A DNA stretch of 64,000 nucleotides, taken from the NCBI GenBank assembly GCA_016705245.1, contig JADIYM010000020.1, positions 1-64,000 of the forward strand, read 5' to 3'. Made by a program: the position numbers and the translations under genes. Below are positions 8,036 to 16,820 of the stretch, one piece after another (within the stretch, counting starts at the first letter, position 1; every line of letters begins with the position of its first letter). Origin of the DNA: Blastocatellia bacterium (GTDB taxonomy: Bacteria; Acidobacteriota; Blastocatellia; UBA7656; JADIYM01). A model generated the notes under the pieces. The model was given only the letters and a program-made list of their open reading frames with translations, was not told the DNA's origin and did not search any database.

Positions 8036-8680
8036 ATGCTCGTCGCACACCATCGGGCAGTCATCGATAGTCTTCGTGGACCCACGGAGCAGGATCCTTG
8101 GCGCGTGCTCGTGAGTGGTTGTCTAGCGGGTTGGGGATGCGGCGTGGACGGCGGCGACTACGGGTTCGGCGCGAGGTTCCGCGAGTTGCTGGCACTGCCG
8201 ACGTTACGCGTATTGCCGTTCTGCCCCGAACAGCACGCGCTGGGCACACCTCGCACCATGCCTGATATTCACGGAGGGGATGGCTTCGACGTGATCGCGG
8301 GGCGCGCAAAGGTCCTCGATGAGCACGGTCGCGATTTGACCGAGAAAATGGTCGACGGGGCTCGGGCCATGCTCACCTTCGCGCAGCAGGCTCGTGCCGA
8401 ACTCGCGATTCTCACGGACATGAGTGCGGCGTGCGGGAGCCAGGTGATCTCGGATGGCTGCCGCCTCGTCACCGAGCGACGCTGGCAGAGGGGCGTCGGT
8501 GTCGCGACGGCCCTGCTCCTGGAGGCAGGCATTCCAGTCGCAGCCCAACGCGACTTCCGAACCCTCGCCCTTTTGCGCGCGCGTCTCGAGCCAGGGTTCA
8601 CGCCACCAGATAACCTGCGGGATCACCATGAGCACTCGTGGGTGCTCGAGCATCTTCCCGGAGGTCATCCCCGTTCCTGA
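8036..8680 (+). CDS. DUF523 / TudS-like sulfur-transfer protein
   Basis: This 214-residue protein matches the DUF523 family, whose member TudS is a [4Fe-4S] thiouracil desulfurase. Conserved cysteines occur in SGCLAG with GCGVDG, in FCPEQ and in SAACGSQ, together with GDGFDVI and the C-terminal GIPVAAQRDF. It probably binds an iron-sulfur cluster in the cytoplasm. GAGGTGA about 11 bases upstream supports the ATG at 8036. It is a single-gene cassette ending before a different, shorter attC type. Substrate is unknown. Confidence 0.8.
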   Translation: MLVAHHRAVIDSLRGPTEQDPWRVLVSGCLAGWGCGVDGGDYGFGARFRELLALPTLRVLPFCPEQHALGTPRTMPDIHGGDGFDVIAGRAKVLDEHGRDLTEKMVDGARAMLTFAQQARAELAILTDMSAACGSQVISDGCRLVTERRWQRGVGVATALLLEAGIPVAAQRDFRTLALLRARLEPGFTPPDNLRDHHEHSWVLEHLPGGHPRS

Positions 8681-8751
8681 TGGCGACGCGACCGGACGAC
8701 TACGGGCGCAGCTCCTGGCCTGGGGTCGCTGCAGCCGATGCCGGGCAGGCG

Positions 8752-8823
8752 GTCTAACTCCAGGTTCCAGCGGACGAGCCCTCGCATTCGCTCGGTCTCG
8801 CCGCTGAACCTTGAACGTCAGGC
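8752..8823 (+). other. attC site 12 (different type, 72 bp)
   Basis: Cores are GTCTAAC (8752, complementary to the leading GTTAGAC) and a degenerate GTCAGGC (8817). Arms CCAGCGGACGAG and CTCGCCGCTGAA differ from the main attC type, which suggests a cassette from another source. Confidence 0.7.
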
Positions 8824-8859
8824 GCAAAATCTAACGTGAACTCGAAATAGGGGGCGGCC

Positions 8860-9735
8860 ATGTTCTATCGTCCTTCGATTATGCGGCGGACCTTTGTAGT
8901 CCTGGTCGCGGGTCTGATTGCGGCCTGCGCACAAGCAGGTACCTTTCAACATCCTGAGCGAGTCTCCTATGTTCAAAATGGGGGTGCAAAGTTAAGGGTC
9001 TTCGTCGAGGGGAGTGGACCCGCGATCGTGTTGTTGCCAGGGCAGGGCCGCGGGCCGCGAGACTTTGATGCGCTTGCGAAGGACCTCGTCTCGTCGGGAT
9101 ACCGGGTTGTCCGCCCGGAGCCGCGCGGATTTGGAGAAAGCGTCGGTGCTGTCGAAGGCCTGACGCTGCGCGACAACGCCCGCGACGTGGCGGCGGCAAT
9201 CGAGAAGGTCGGCGCCGCCCCTGCCATAGTGGTGGGAGTGGCATACGGGAACCGTGTTGCACGCATGATCGCGAGTGAACGACCGGAGCTTGTACGCGGT
9301 GTCGTGCTCATCGCCGCCGGAGGTAAGTTTCCGCCGAAGCCCGAAGTGATGGCCGGCCTGCGCAAGGTTCAGGACAAGACCTTGCCTCTCGAAGAAAGAG
9401 CCGAGGCCGCGCGAACTGTCCTCTATGGACCTAAGAGCACGATCAGCGCAGCCGACATGCGCCTCGACGAAGTTTCTGCAACGACAATAAAGGCTCAGTC
9501 GCTGGCGCCAACCGTCCCCTTGGAGGCTTGGTGGGACGGGGGTAAGGTGCCGATGCTCGTGCTCCAAGGTCTTTACGACGTTGTCGCACCACCCGAAAAC
9601 GGCCGCTCGCTGAAACGCGATCATCCAGAACGGGTCACGCTCGTGGAATTCGAAGACCTGGGCCACTCGATGGCACGCGAGCGCCCGGACCTCGTCGTCA
9701 ATGCGATAGTCAGTTGGACAACGAAGCTGAAGTAA
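8860..9735 (+). CDS. Alpha/beta-hydrolase-fold lipoprotein lacking the nucleophile serine
   Basis: This 291-residue protein begins with an export signal ending in IAAC, a plausible lipobox. The alpha/beta-hydrolase core follows: AIVLLPGQGRG (oxyanion region), RVVRPEPRGFGES, then LYDVVAPPEN (acid) and EDLGHSMA (histidine). At the nucleophile elbow, where GxSxG is expected, the sequence reads GVAYG, so the serine is replaced by alanine. It may be a non-hydrolytic member or use another mechanism. AGGGGGCGG precedes the ATG at 8860. Confidence 0.7.
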   Translation: MFYRPSIMRRTFVVLVAGLIAACAQAGTFQHPERVSYVQNGGAKLRVFVEGSGPAIVLLPGQGRGPRDFDALAKDLVSSGYRVVRPEPRGFGESVGAVEGLTLRDNARDVAAAIEKVGAAPAIVVGVAYGNRVARMIASERPELVRGVVLIAAGGKFPPKPEVMAGLRKVQDKTLPLEERAEAARTVLYGPKSTISAADMRLDEVSATTIKAQSLAPTVPLEAWWDGGKVPMLVLQGLYDVVAPPENGRSLKRDHPERVTLVEFEDLGHSMARERPDLVVNAIVSWTTKLK

Positions 9736-9748
9736 CAATCAAACTGGC

Positions 9749-9812
9749 GCCTAACTTCAGATGCAGCGGACGCCTGTCGGCGCCGCTGACCATATCGACC
9801 GGCGTCACAGGC
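9749..9812 (+). other. attC site 13 (degenerate)
   Basis: GCCTAAC (9749-9755) and the arm GATGCAGCGGACGC with CGCCGCTGACC are clear. The closing core is eroded (around GCGTCAC), so the right boundary is approximate. Confidence 0.55.
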
Positions 9813-9844
9813 ACAGTAGCGTGAGCGGTTCATTGGAGGAGATA

Positions 9845-11149
9845 GTGCAAGGGAAAATAGTTGACACACAGGGACCATCATGCTCGCGTCGTCAGTTCAT
9901 GCAGGTCAGTGCGGCGATCATGCTGCAATCTACCGTTGCCGCGATAGTGCGTGCTGCTGAGCCCGACCCGCAGACCGGGTTGGCGACTAACGCGGATGTT
10001 GCCTATGGTTCCAGCACGCTGCCGCGCGGAATCCGCTCCCGGTTGGTGGATAACAGCAATGGCCTCAGGATGCATGTCCTGGAGGCTGGCTTTGGCGACA
10101 AAACTCGACCCTGTGTATTGCTTCTGCATGGCTTCCCCGAGCTCGCGTACAGCTGGCGGAAGGTGATGCTTCCCTTGGCGCAGGCAGGGTTCTACGTAGT
10201 GGCGCCTGACCAACGTGGATATGGGCGTACTACAGGTTGGGACGGCCGTTACGACGGAGACGTCGATTCGTTTCGATACGTGAACCTGGTCCGAGATACG
10301 GTCGGACTCGTATCTGCTTTGGGCTACCGGTCCGTTACCACGGTCGTAGGGCACGACTTCGGATCACCGGTCGCGGCCTGGTGCTCACTAATGCGACCTG
10401 ACGTGTTCCGTTCAGTGGCGCTCATGAGCGCCCCCTTCGCGGGTCCTCCAGCGCTTCCTTTCAATACAGCCAACGAGCCTGCCCCGGTCGCGCCGCCGGC
10501 GAGCCCGAGCATCCATGACGACCTCGCCAAGCTCCCGCGACCCCGAAAGCACTACGTCCGGTACTACGGGACACGGGAAGCAGATCCAAACATGCGCCAT
10601 GCCGCACAAGGAACGCATGACTTCTTGCGGGCCTACTATCACGCGAAGAGTGCCGACTGGAAGGAGAACAACCCATACCCTCTAAAGTCATGGACCGCAT
10701 CCGAGCTGGCAAAGCTGCCTACCTACTACATCATGGATCTGGACAAGGGGATGGCTGAAACGGTCGCCCCGGAAATGCCGTCTCGCGCGGAAATAGAGTC
10801 CTGCAAATGGCTCACCGAGACGGAGCTTCAGGTGTACACCGATGAGCACACCCGGAACGGGTTTCAAGGTGGCCTGCAATGGTATCGATGCCTCGAGGAT
10901 CCAAAGTACCGACCCGCGCTCCAGACCTACTCCTGCCCCCCTATTGATGTGCCGACATGTTTCATCGCGGGAGCTAAAGACTGGGGCATCTATCAGAGAC
11001 CGGGCAGTCTCGAAAGGATGCAGACAACTGCCTGCACGCGCATGCTGGGTGTGCATCTCGTAGAGAATGCCGGGCACTGGGTGCAGCAGGAGCAAGCCGA
11101 AGCTACGACGCGTCTATTGCTTGAGTTCATCCAGCAGGCGAAGGTATAG
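9845..11149 (+). CDS. Epoxide-hydrolase-like alpha/beta hydrolase with Tat signal
   Basis: The GTG at 9845 has a GGAGG five bases upstream, so it is preferred to upstream starts. The 434-residue product carries a twin-arginine signal (SRRQFMQVSAA). The catalytic set is complete for epoxide hydrolases: HGFPE oxyanion loop, aspartate nucleophile in GHDFGS, an acid in AGAKDWG and a histidine in AGHWVQQE. It probably opens epoxides of an unknown substrate in the periplasm. The aspartate nucleophile separates it from esterases and makes a haloalkane dehalogenase less likely. Confidence 0.8.
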   Translation: MQGKIVDTQGPSCSRRQFMQVSAAIMLQSTVAAIVRAAEPDPQTGLATNADVAYGSSTLPRGIRSRLVDNSNGLRMHVLEAGFGDKTRPCVLLLHGFPELAYSWRKVMLPLAQAGFYVVAPDQRGYGRTTGWDGRYDGDVDSFRYVNLVRDTVGLVSALGYRSVTTVVGHDFGSPVAAWCSLMRPDVFRSVALMSAPFAGPPALPFNTANEPAPVAPPASPSIHDDLAKLPRPRKHYVRYYGTREADPNMRHAAQGTHDFLRAYYHAKSADWKENNPYPLKSWTASELAKLPTYYIMDLDKGMAETVAPEMPSRAEIESCKWLTETELQVYTDEHTRNGFQGGLQWYRCLEDPKYRPALQTYSCPPIDVPTCFIAGAKDWGIYQRPGSLERMQTTACTRMLGVHLVENAGHWVQQEQAEATTRLLLEFIQQAKV

Positions 11150-11280
11150 GTGACGCCGAACATCGCGTTACAGCCGTCGCGGCTGAACTCCACCGATTGG
11201 CAACTGAGCCAGGAGTCATCTCGGGTCGCAACCGATCAACGGTGGCAAGGCCGGGGTGCTTAACCAGAGAGAGAACACTC

Positions 11281-12896
11281 ATGCCACATACCATGCCCGG
11301 TATCGACCCGGATTCAGGAGAGCGCCCAACACCTTCGAGCGCTGATCGACTGATGTCCCGGCGCAGCGCCCTCGCGTTGTTGGGTGCGAGTGCCTTCGTG
11401 CCACTGTCCGCATGTTCCGCCCCGCGCCGCTACCTTCACCCTCCGCTGCCGGCGCCGGCGAGGCGTTTCATTACATGGGCCTCCAGGAAGTCGCCCGGCT
11501 GATCGCATCGGGCGATGTGTCGCCGGTCGAGCTCACCCAACGGATGCTGGATCGAATCGCGAAGGTCGATGCCACGCTGAAGAGCTATGCCACCATGATG
11601 GCGGAGCAGGCTCTCGCAGCAGCCCGCGCGGCCGAGCAGGAGATTCGGGCCGGCAAGTATCGCGGACCGCTACACGGCGTGCCGATCGCCGTCAAGGACC
11701 TCTGCTACTCGAGTGGCGTACGGACTATGGGTGGGACACCGGTCCTGAAGGACTTCGTGCCGGACTTCGATGCCACGGTGCTGTCGAGGCTGTACGAGGC
11801 AGGTGCGGTGGTACTGGGCAAACTCAATCTCACAGAAGGCGCGATGGCCGGCTACCATCCGGACTTTGATATTCCGGTCAATCCGTGGGATGCGAGTCGC
11901 TGGGCAGGCGTGTCGTCGAGCGGGTCCGGCGTAGCAGTAGCAGCTGGACTGTGTTTCGCCGCGATCGGCACCGACACCGGCGGGTCGATTCGCTTCCCTT
12001 CGTCGGCCAACGGCGTCGTGGGGCTCAAGCCCACCTATGGGCGAGTGAGCCGCTTCGGTGTGCTTCCGCTAGCCGAGTCTCTCGATCACGTGGGGCCGAT
12101 GGCGCGGCGAGTGGCCGACGTTGCAATCATGTTCGATGCGATTGCCGGCTTCGATCCGAAGGACTCCACATCCCTGCGGGACTCGGCGGAGAGCTCGTTC
12201 GGCGGGCTCCCCCGAGGTGTCGAAGGTCTGCGCATTGGCTTCGACCGCGAGTACGCGCTGGCCGGAGTCGACGGCGGCCAAGCTGCGTCAATCGAAGAGG
12301 CGTTGAAGGTGCTGACGAGCTTGGGAGCCCGCATCGTTGATGTGCGCGTGCCCGACATGACCGGCATTCCCGAGGCCTGGTTTCTGCTGTGCAGTTCGGA
12401 GGCCGTTGCCGCACATTCCGCGAACTACCCGTCGCGCGCGACAGAGTATGGCCCGTACTTCCGCGAGTTCCTGCAATTCGGCGCAGCGGCGACTGAGACA
12501 CAACTGGCGGGAGCGAGGAAGATTCGGGGCGACATTGCGAGACGGTTGACGGCAGTCCTCGGCGAGGTGGATGCCCTGGCGTGCCCTGCGGGCGGAGCGC
12601 CTGCGTGGCCAATCTCGAAAGAGACACAGTACGGCTCGATGACAGCCTACAACGCGGCCTTGGCCGCAAGGTCCGCGGCCAGCGACCCACCGCTCAAGAG
12701 GCCGACGGTCTTCACCATGCCGGTGAGTCTGGCTGGCGCACCAGCGATATGCCTTCCGTCGGGGTTCTCAGCGGACGGTCTGCCGTACAGCATACAGTTC
12801 GTGGGCCGGCACCTCAGTGAACCCGTGCTGTGCCGAATCGCCCATGCGTACGAGCAAGCCACGAGCTGGCATACTCGTCATCCCACCGCGTCATGA
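11281..12896 (+). pseudogene. Tat-exported amidase-signature enzyme, frameshifted after the signal peptide
   Basis: A twin-arginine signal (SRRSALALLGAS, with an SAC lipobox-like end) is encoded from 11281 in one frame. The amidase domain continues from about 11430 in another frame, so one base seems lost or gained near 11,430-11,450. The domain is complete: lysine in VAVKDL, serines in SSSGSG and TGGSIRFP, then LKPTYGRVS and a full C-terminus to 12896. It would be an AS-family hydrolase acting outside the cytoplasm. An internal ATG at 11412 could still give a cytoplasmic enzyme. A sequencing error is the alternative explanation. Confidence 0.7.
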
Positions 12897-12904
12897 ACTA
12901 CGCT

Positions 12905-12977
12905 GCCTGACGCGCGCTGCACCAGCCGGCCGCTTATGCAATCGTGAGCCGCCGCTAGTGGGCGCTGGCCGTTAGGC
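12905..12977 (+). other. attC site 14 (different type)
   Basis: GCCTGAC (12905) and GTTAGGC (12971-12977) flank a GC-rich palindromic stretch (GCCGGCCGC and GAGCCGCCG). Arm sequence differs from the main type. Confidence 0.6.
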
Positions 12978-13022
12978 CGACCGCTGGCGCCTGAGAGATT
13001 AGAGGCGGCGTGAGTACTAGTC

Positions 13023-13436
13023 ATGGCCAATGCCGTAGCGCCACTGCCCTCTAAGGAGGTGGCAGAGGTGCGAGACTGGGTGGCAGGCGGAGGTTCGCTG
13101 TTGCTCATTGCGGACCATGCGCCGTTCGACGTGGCGGCGACAGATCTCGGGAAGGCTTTTGGAGTCCGGTTCTCAAGTGGCGTTCCCAGAGACCCGAAGG
13201 ACAGCAGCGGTCGGCTGCTGTTTCGACGGGCGGACGGAACGCTGATGGATCATGCGATCACGAAAGGTATCAACGAAGTTGCGACGTTCACGGGTACTTC
13301 ATTCCAGGTAGACAGACCCAGTCATCCGTTGCTCGTGTTTGGTCTGCAGGTGTACTTGTTCAAGGAGCAGAACGTACACCAGGGTCGCGCAGCATTGGAG
13401 CAGATGTGTTTGTCTTTGGGGGCGGCACCCAACTAG
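13023..13436 (+). CDS. Internal fragment of a GATase-like/DUF4350-type protein
   Basis: The 137-residue product starts directly inside a domain (KEVAEVRDWVAGGGSLLLIADHAPF). That segment is typical of the middle of class I glutamine-amidotransferase-like or DUF4350 proteins. No N-terminal nucleotide-fold strand precedes it and the C-terminus ends abruptly at the attC core ACCCAAC. The ATG at 13023 may be fortuitous. I judge this a truncated cassette gene, though a small stand-alone protein cannot be excluded. Confidence 0.5.
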   Translation: MANAVAPLPSKEVAEVRDWVAGGGSLLLIADHAPFDVAATDLGKAFGVRFSSGVPRDPKDSSGRLLFRRADGTLMDHAITKGINEVATFTGTSFQVDRPSHPLLVFGLQVYLFKEQNVHQGRAALEQMCLSLGAAPN

Positions 13437-13611
13437 CGCATGTAGCGGAGTTCGCCTCAGTGCTTCGCACTGACAGGACAGGATGCAACTACGAATTGGT
13501 GGTACGTAGAATCAATAACTTACAGGTGAGTTTCTTGAGAGCGCGCGCAGCGTGATCGCTCCGTTTACCCTTGACGCCGTCGCGCGCGCCCGCTGATGCT
13601 TGACGTTAGGT
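13427..13611 (+). other. attC site 15 (long form)
   Basis: Cores are ACCCAAC (13427) and GTTAGGT (13605-13611). The insert at 13451-13541 is of the GGTGGTACGTAG subtype. Confidence 0.87.
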
Positions 13612-13725
13612 TGCTCGCGGTTACCACGGGAATCCCCGACAAGCCTCGATCCACGAAGGAGCAAGTCGCGGTTGTTCCACAAAGACCACTCACTCCTGAG
13701 CAACGAGGTCTCCTCGACGAATACG

Positions 13726-14172
13726 ATGGCGTGTCCAGCGTGTCGAGAGATCATCATGGCCTCGGTTACGAGCTGCCGCTTCTGCGGTCTACCGATCGAT
13801 GCCCGCACGGCGGCGCAGGCGAATGCCGCTCAACAAGCTCTGAACTCGGCGATCATCCAGGCGAACGCACTCAAGTATGCGGGTCCGATCGCGTTGGTGA
13901 TTGCTGTTCTGTTGGTGCTGAACACGTTCGGCGCCATGTCGGATGGTCGCCTGTTGATGGCTTGGCTTGCGCCCCCCATCGCTATCTTTGCGTCCTGGCG
14001 CTGGACACACCGGCATGGCAGCTTGCTGACATCAGATTCCGAGCTCGCGCTATCGCGCAAGAATGTTCGCCGGTCGATGCAGATGTGGTGTGCTGTGTTG
14101 GCACTCGAGCTCGTGCTTCTCGCCTGGGCTGCTCTACGGTTAGGGCTCAGCGTGAATACGCAACCACACTAG
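13726..14172 (+). CDS. Zinc-ribbon membrane protein (cassette gene)
   Basis: From the ATG at 13726 the 148-residue product starts with CPAC and CRFC separated by about 14 residues, a zinc ribbon. A short helical linker is followed by two membrane helices close together (about residues 45-80) and one near the C-terminus (118-140). Zinc-ribbon plus membrane architecture is common in uncharacterised bacterial proteins. The frame is open back into the attC arm, but the upstream part is low-quality sequence. Function unknown. Confidence 0.6.
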   Translation: MACPACREIIMASVTSCRFCGLPIDARTAAQANAAQQALNSAIIQANALKYAGPIALVIAVLLVLNTFGAMSDGRLLMAWLAPPIAIFASWRWTHRHGSLLTSDSELALSRKNVRRSMQMWCAVLALELVLLAWAALRLGLSVNTQPH

Positions 14173-14347
14173 CGCACGCAGCGGAGTTCGCCTCAGTGCT
14201 TCGCACTGACAGGACAGGATGCAACTACGAATCGGCGGTACATAGACTCAATAACTTACAGGTGAGTTTCTTGAGAGCGCGCGCAGCGTGATCGCTCCGT
14301 TTACCCTTGACGCCGTCGCCCGCGCCCGCTGATGCTTGACGTTCGGC
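14163..14347 (+). other. attC site 16 (long form)
   Basis: The first core is degenerate (ACCACAC around the stop) and the last is GTTCGGC (14341-14347), with the insert at 14187-14277. Confidence 0.85.
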
Positions 14348-14390
14348 GAAAATAGCACGTTGTCATATCTAAGACCCAATGGAGTGTCCT

Positions 14391-14925
14391 ATGAGAGCCA
14401 AATGCATGACAAGCCTCCGGGCAGCAATGCTCATTCTCGTGATCGGTGCAACTGCCGCACAGGCACAGGTCGCACCGCAAATGAAGATGACCACCGAGAT
14501 CCCGCCCGGGATTGCAGCTCCGGACAAGACAGATACTCGGCTGGGCACGCTGAACTTCTTTGATGGAGTCCCAGACAAGGCGACGGTCTCCTCTGGACGG
14601 TGGCAAGACCTATCGGCTGCGGGTATTGCCCAATGTTCCAGTAAAGGATTTCTGGTCAGCGATTGTGTATGACAACCAGACCCGTTCCATGCTTCAGACC
14701 GATCAAGACCTTCCCCAAGTAAGTAGTCTGGATAAGGGTCTGGTAGTCAACCCGGGTGGCTCAGTGGATGTTTACTTTGGGCCAAAGGCCCCAGCCGGCA
14801 TGGAACACAACTGGATTCAGACCATCCCCGGCAAGGGATGGAACATGCTGTTCCGGCTGTACGGCCCGCTTGAGCCTTGGTTCGATAAGACCTGGAAACT
14901 GAGCGAGATCGAACTGGTGAAGTAG
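14391..14925 (+). pseudogene. DUF1254/DUF1214 protein with large internal deletion and frameshift
   Basis: The N-terminal part (signal peptide from MRAKC, then RLGTLNFFDGVPDKATV) is the beginning of DUF1254 proteins. From about 14,585 another frame supplies the end of the same family: LDGGKTYRLRV, DNQTRSMLQTD, DVYFGPKAP and KGWNMLFRLYGP. These motifs are normally several hundred residues apart. About 0.8-1 kb of coding sequence is therefore missing, and the junction is out of frame. GGAG precedes the ATG. The attC remains intact, so a dead gene persists as a normal cassette. Confidence 0.8.
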
Positions 14926-14935
14926 AGTATGTGCC

Positions 14936-14995
14936 GGCGAACAACGGCATACAGCGGACGGCGCTGTGCGCTGCCGCTGATGCTTCACGTTCAGC
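14936..14995 (+). other. attC site 17 (classic 60-bp form)
   Basis: GGCGAAC (14936), arms GCATACAGCGGACG and GCCGCTGATGC, and GTTCAGC (14989-14995). This is the textbook minimal attC shape. Confidence 0.85.
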
Positions 14996-15026
14996 GCTAC
15001 TATTTTGCAGTGTAGGAAGCCTACAG

Positions 15027-15905
15027 ATGAAATACCTATCTACGTTGATCGCAATGTTTCTTGCTTTGCCATTCGCGGCGTTTGCCCAAGACAGCAAAGG
15101 CGACCAGGAGGTTCGCGACTTCATAGCCGAATACGAAAGAGCCGTCGCCAGCCGCGACCTCGCCTTCCTTGAGCGCGTGATGCCGGACGATTACGTGTAC
15201 TCGGGGCCGAGCGGTAAGATGACAACTCGCGCGCAGGCATTAACGTATTTTAGGGAACAGCGAGAAAAGCCGGCTTATAAGTCACACTCGCTCGAACACC
15301 TGAATGTGAAGGTGCATGTCGTCAACAACATGGCTCTTGTTACGAACGATTGGATATCAGTGATTTCGGCCAATGATTCGACGAACACCGCACCGACTAC
15401 CTACGTAGGGCGCCACACCGGAGTCTTTGAAAAGCGTAACGGTTGCTGGATGGTCATCGCCGAACACGATTCCGAGAAGCCGTACGACGATAAGTGGATG
15501 GTAGAGGGCTTGGCAAAAGCCGGGCGCGAATACAACGAACTGACAAGACGCCTGAGAAGCGGGCGCTCGTACGCTGAGCTAGAAAGTGCCGGCGACATCG
15601 CCAGCCTTAACCGAACGCTCGCCGAGGAATACACCTATACAAGCCGCGACGGCACGATATCTAGCAAGGCCCAAGTTGTGGAGAGCTACAAAACCCATCA
15701 GATCATAATAGAGTCCGCCGAAGTGCTCGAACACAACGCGCGAACCATCGAGAACGGTGCGGCAGTCGAAACCGGAAAGATCAGATATCTCGGAACAAGT
15801 GCCGGTAGACCGTTCGACATTACCGAACGCGACACAACTACGTGGGCGTTTTACGACGGGCGGTGGCAAATTACCGCCAATCATGCTTCGGCCGTCAAAC
15901 AATAA
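15027..15905 (+). CDS. Secreted protein with two DUF4440 (NTF2-like) domains
   Basis: The 292-residue product has a signal peptide (MKYLSTLIAMFLALPFAAFA). Two repeated NTF2-like domains of the DUF4440/SnoaL type follow, at about residues 28-150 and 165-290. Each has the pattern acidic helix, DDYVYSGPSGK or EEYTYTSRDG, then VYGNTAVV-like strands and WxVIAEH or WQITANH at the end. Such domains form a small cone-shaped pocket that may bind or convert a small molecule. The ATG at 15027 gives the best signal peptide. No defined attC follows. Confidence 0.75.
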   Translation: MKYLSTLIAMFLALPFAAFAQDSKGDQEVRDFIAEYERAVASRDLAFLERVMPDDYVYSGPSGKMTTRAQALTYFREQREKPAYKSHSLEHLNVKVHVVNNMALVTNDWISVISANDSTNTAPTTYVGRHTGVFEKRNGCWMVIAEHDSEKPYDDKWMVEGLAKAGREYNELTRRLRSGRSYAELESAGDIASLNRTLAEEYTYTSRDGTISSKAQVVESYKTHQIIIESAEVLEHNARTIENGAAVETGKIRYLGTSAGRPFDITERDTTTWAFYDGRWQITANHASAVKQ

Positions 15906-16215
15906 GCCTGGTGTGTGTCGGCACGGTCGTACGGGCTGGCGCGGGCAATCGTCGACTGGCCTTTTCACGCGGCAGCGCCGCGTCGATCTTCGTCGCTTCG
16001 GGTATGCTGCTGCCGTCACGTTAGATGGCTTGGTCGCTGGTGCCACGCCGCGGTCGAACGAGCGGTGGCGCCCTTGCTGCACGTCCACGACGGTCCGCAG
16101 CGATCCATCGCGGCCCGCCTTTGTCAGACCATCACACGCCGTGATTTGCAACTGGGCGGCCACGTGAGCGACTGGAGATTCCGATTCAGAGTCCATTGCG
16201 TTAGACTCGACTACT
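15906..16215 (+). other. Gene-free stretch with decayed attC
   Basis: No convincing reading frame lies here. A GTTAGAT core at 16020-16026 marks a cassette boundary, and its complement ATCTAAC is at 16688, so the next cassette spans 16021-16694. The opening half of the expected attC is not recognisable. A second core-like GTTAGAC sits at 16200-16206 just before the next gene. Confidence 0.45.
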
Positions 16216-16671
16216 ATGGAACTTCATGAACTTCTGCTGCAGAACCGGACTCGGGCAATCGATGAGGCGCTTGTGGGCCTGTCTCGTTCCGCGCTTCCGC
16301 ACTACTCTGAGGATAGAGCCGAACAGAACCGTATCCGTCTCGAGAGGCTCTACGATCTCTGTATGCAGTGCCTGACCGATCGCTCACTGAATCCGATGGC
16401 CGACTATGCCCGCCAGGTTGCTGGCGAGCGACATCGTGAGGGCATCGATCTTCGAGAGGTTCACACGGCATTCAATGTGCTCGAGGAGGTTATCTGGCGC
16501 CTCATCGTCGCGCACCTTCAACCGCCACAGCTGGTTCAGTCCTTAGGTCAGGCGAGTACGATTCTCGGGGCGGGCAAGCAGGCCCTGGCCGTCGAGTATG
16601 TGAACCTGGTCGGTCACCCAGAGCCTAGACAGTCACTCGACTTGTCAGAGTTGTTCAAGGGCACGACCTAG
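16216..16671 (+). CDS. Stand-alone RsbRD-type N-terminal domain protein
   Basis: This 151-residue all-helical protein matches the RsbRD_N-type sensory domain usually found at the N-terminus of histidine kinases and stressosome proteins. Its pattern includes ALVGLSRSALPHYS, RLERLYDLCMQCL, REVHTAFNVLEEVIWRLI and a final helix. Here no kinase, STAS or phosphatase part follows. It may act as a decoy or a dimerisation partner. The last cassette gene in the array (24280) is a histidine kinase with the same kind of domain. Confidence 0.65.
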   Translation: MELHELLLQNRTRAIDEALVGLSRSALPHYSEDRAEQNRIRLERLYDLCMQCLTDRSLNPMADYARQVAGERHREGIDLREVHTAFNVLEEVIWRLIVAHLQPPQLVQSLGQASTILGAGKQALAVEYVNLVGHPEPRQSLDLSELFKGTT

Positions 16672-16687
16672 CCTCGGTTGCCGTGCC

Positions 16688-16781
16688 ATCTAACTAGCGC
16701 ATACAGTGGAGTGCGCGCTGCGAAAGTACGTCTTTTGCCCTTGACGCCGTCGCGCGCGCACGCTGATGCTTGACGTTCGGC
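16688..16781 (+). other. attC site 18 (short form)
   Basis: Cores are ATCTAAC (16688) and GTTCGGC (16775-16781). Main type without the 91-bp insert. Confidence 0.85.
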
Positions 16782-16820
16782 GGCTCTTGACGTTTTGCGT
16801 TTGTGGCCAGGAGGTAGAGC

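Noticed and set aside
9749..9812. A promoter within attC 13
   Set aside because: No -35/-10 pair at proper spacing is visible.
11150..11280. A further attC between the epoxide hydrolase and the amidase
   Set aside because: GCCGAAC (11155) and a small palindrome occur, but no closing core or paired arms. Left unassigned.
1371..14606. Many similar minus-strand reading frames (ending in TSSISGRA or NVKHQRARAT-type peptides) as a protein family
   Set aside because: They are antisense reading of attC arms and inserts. Their similarity reflects the repeat, not coding selection.
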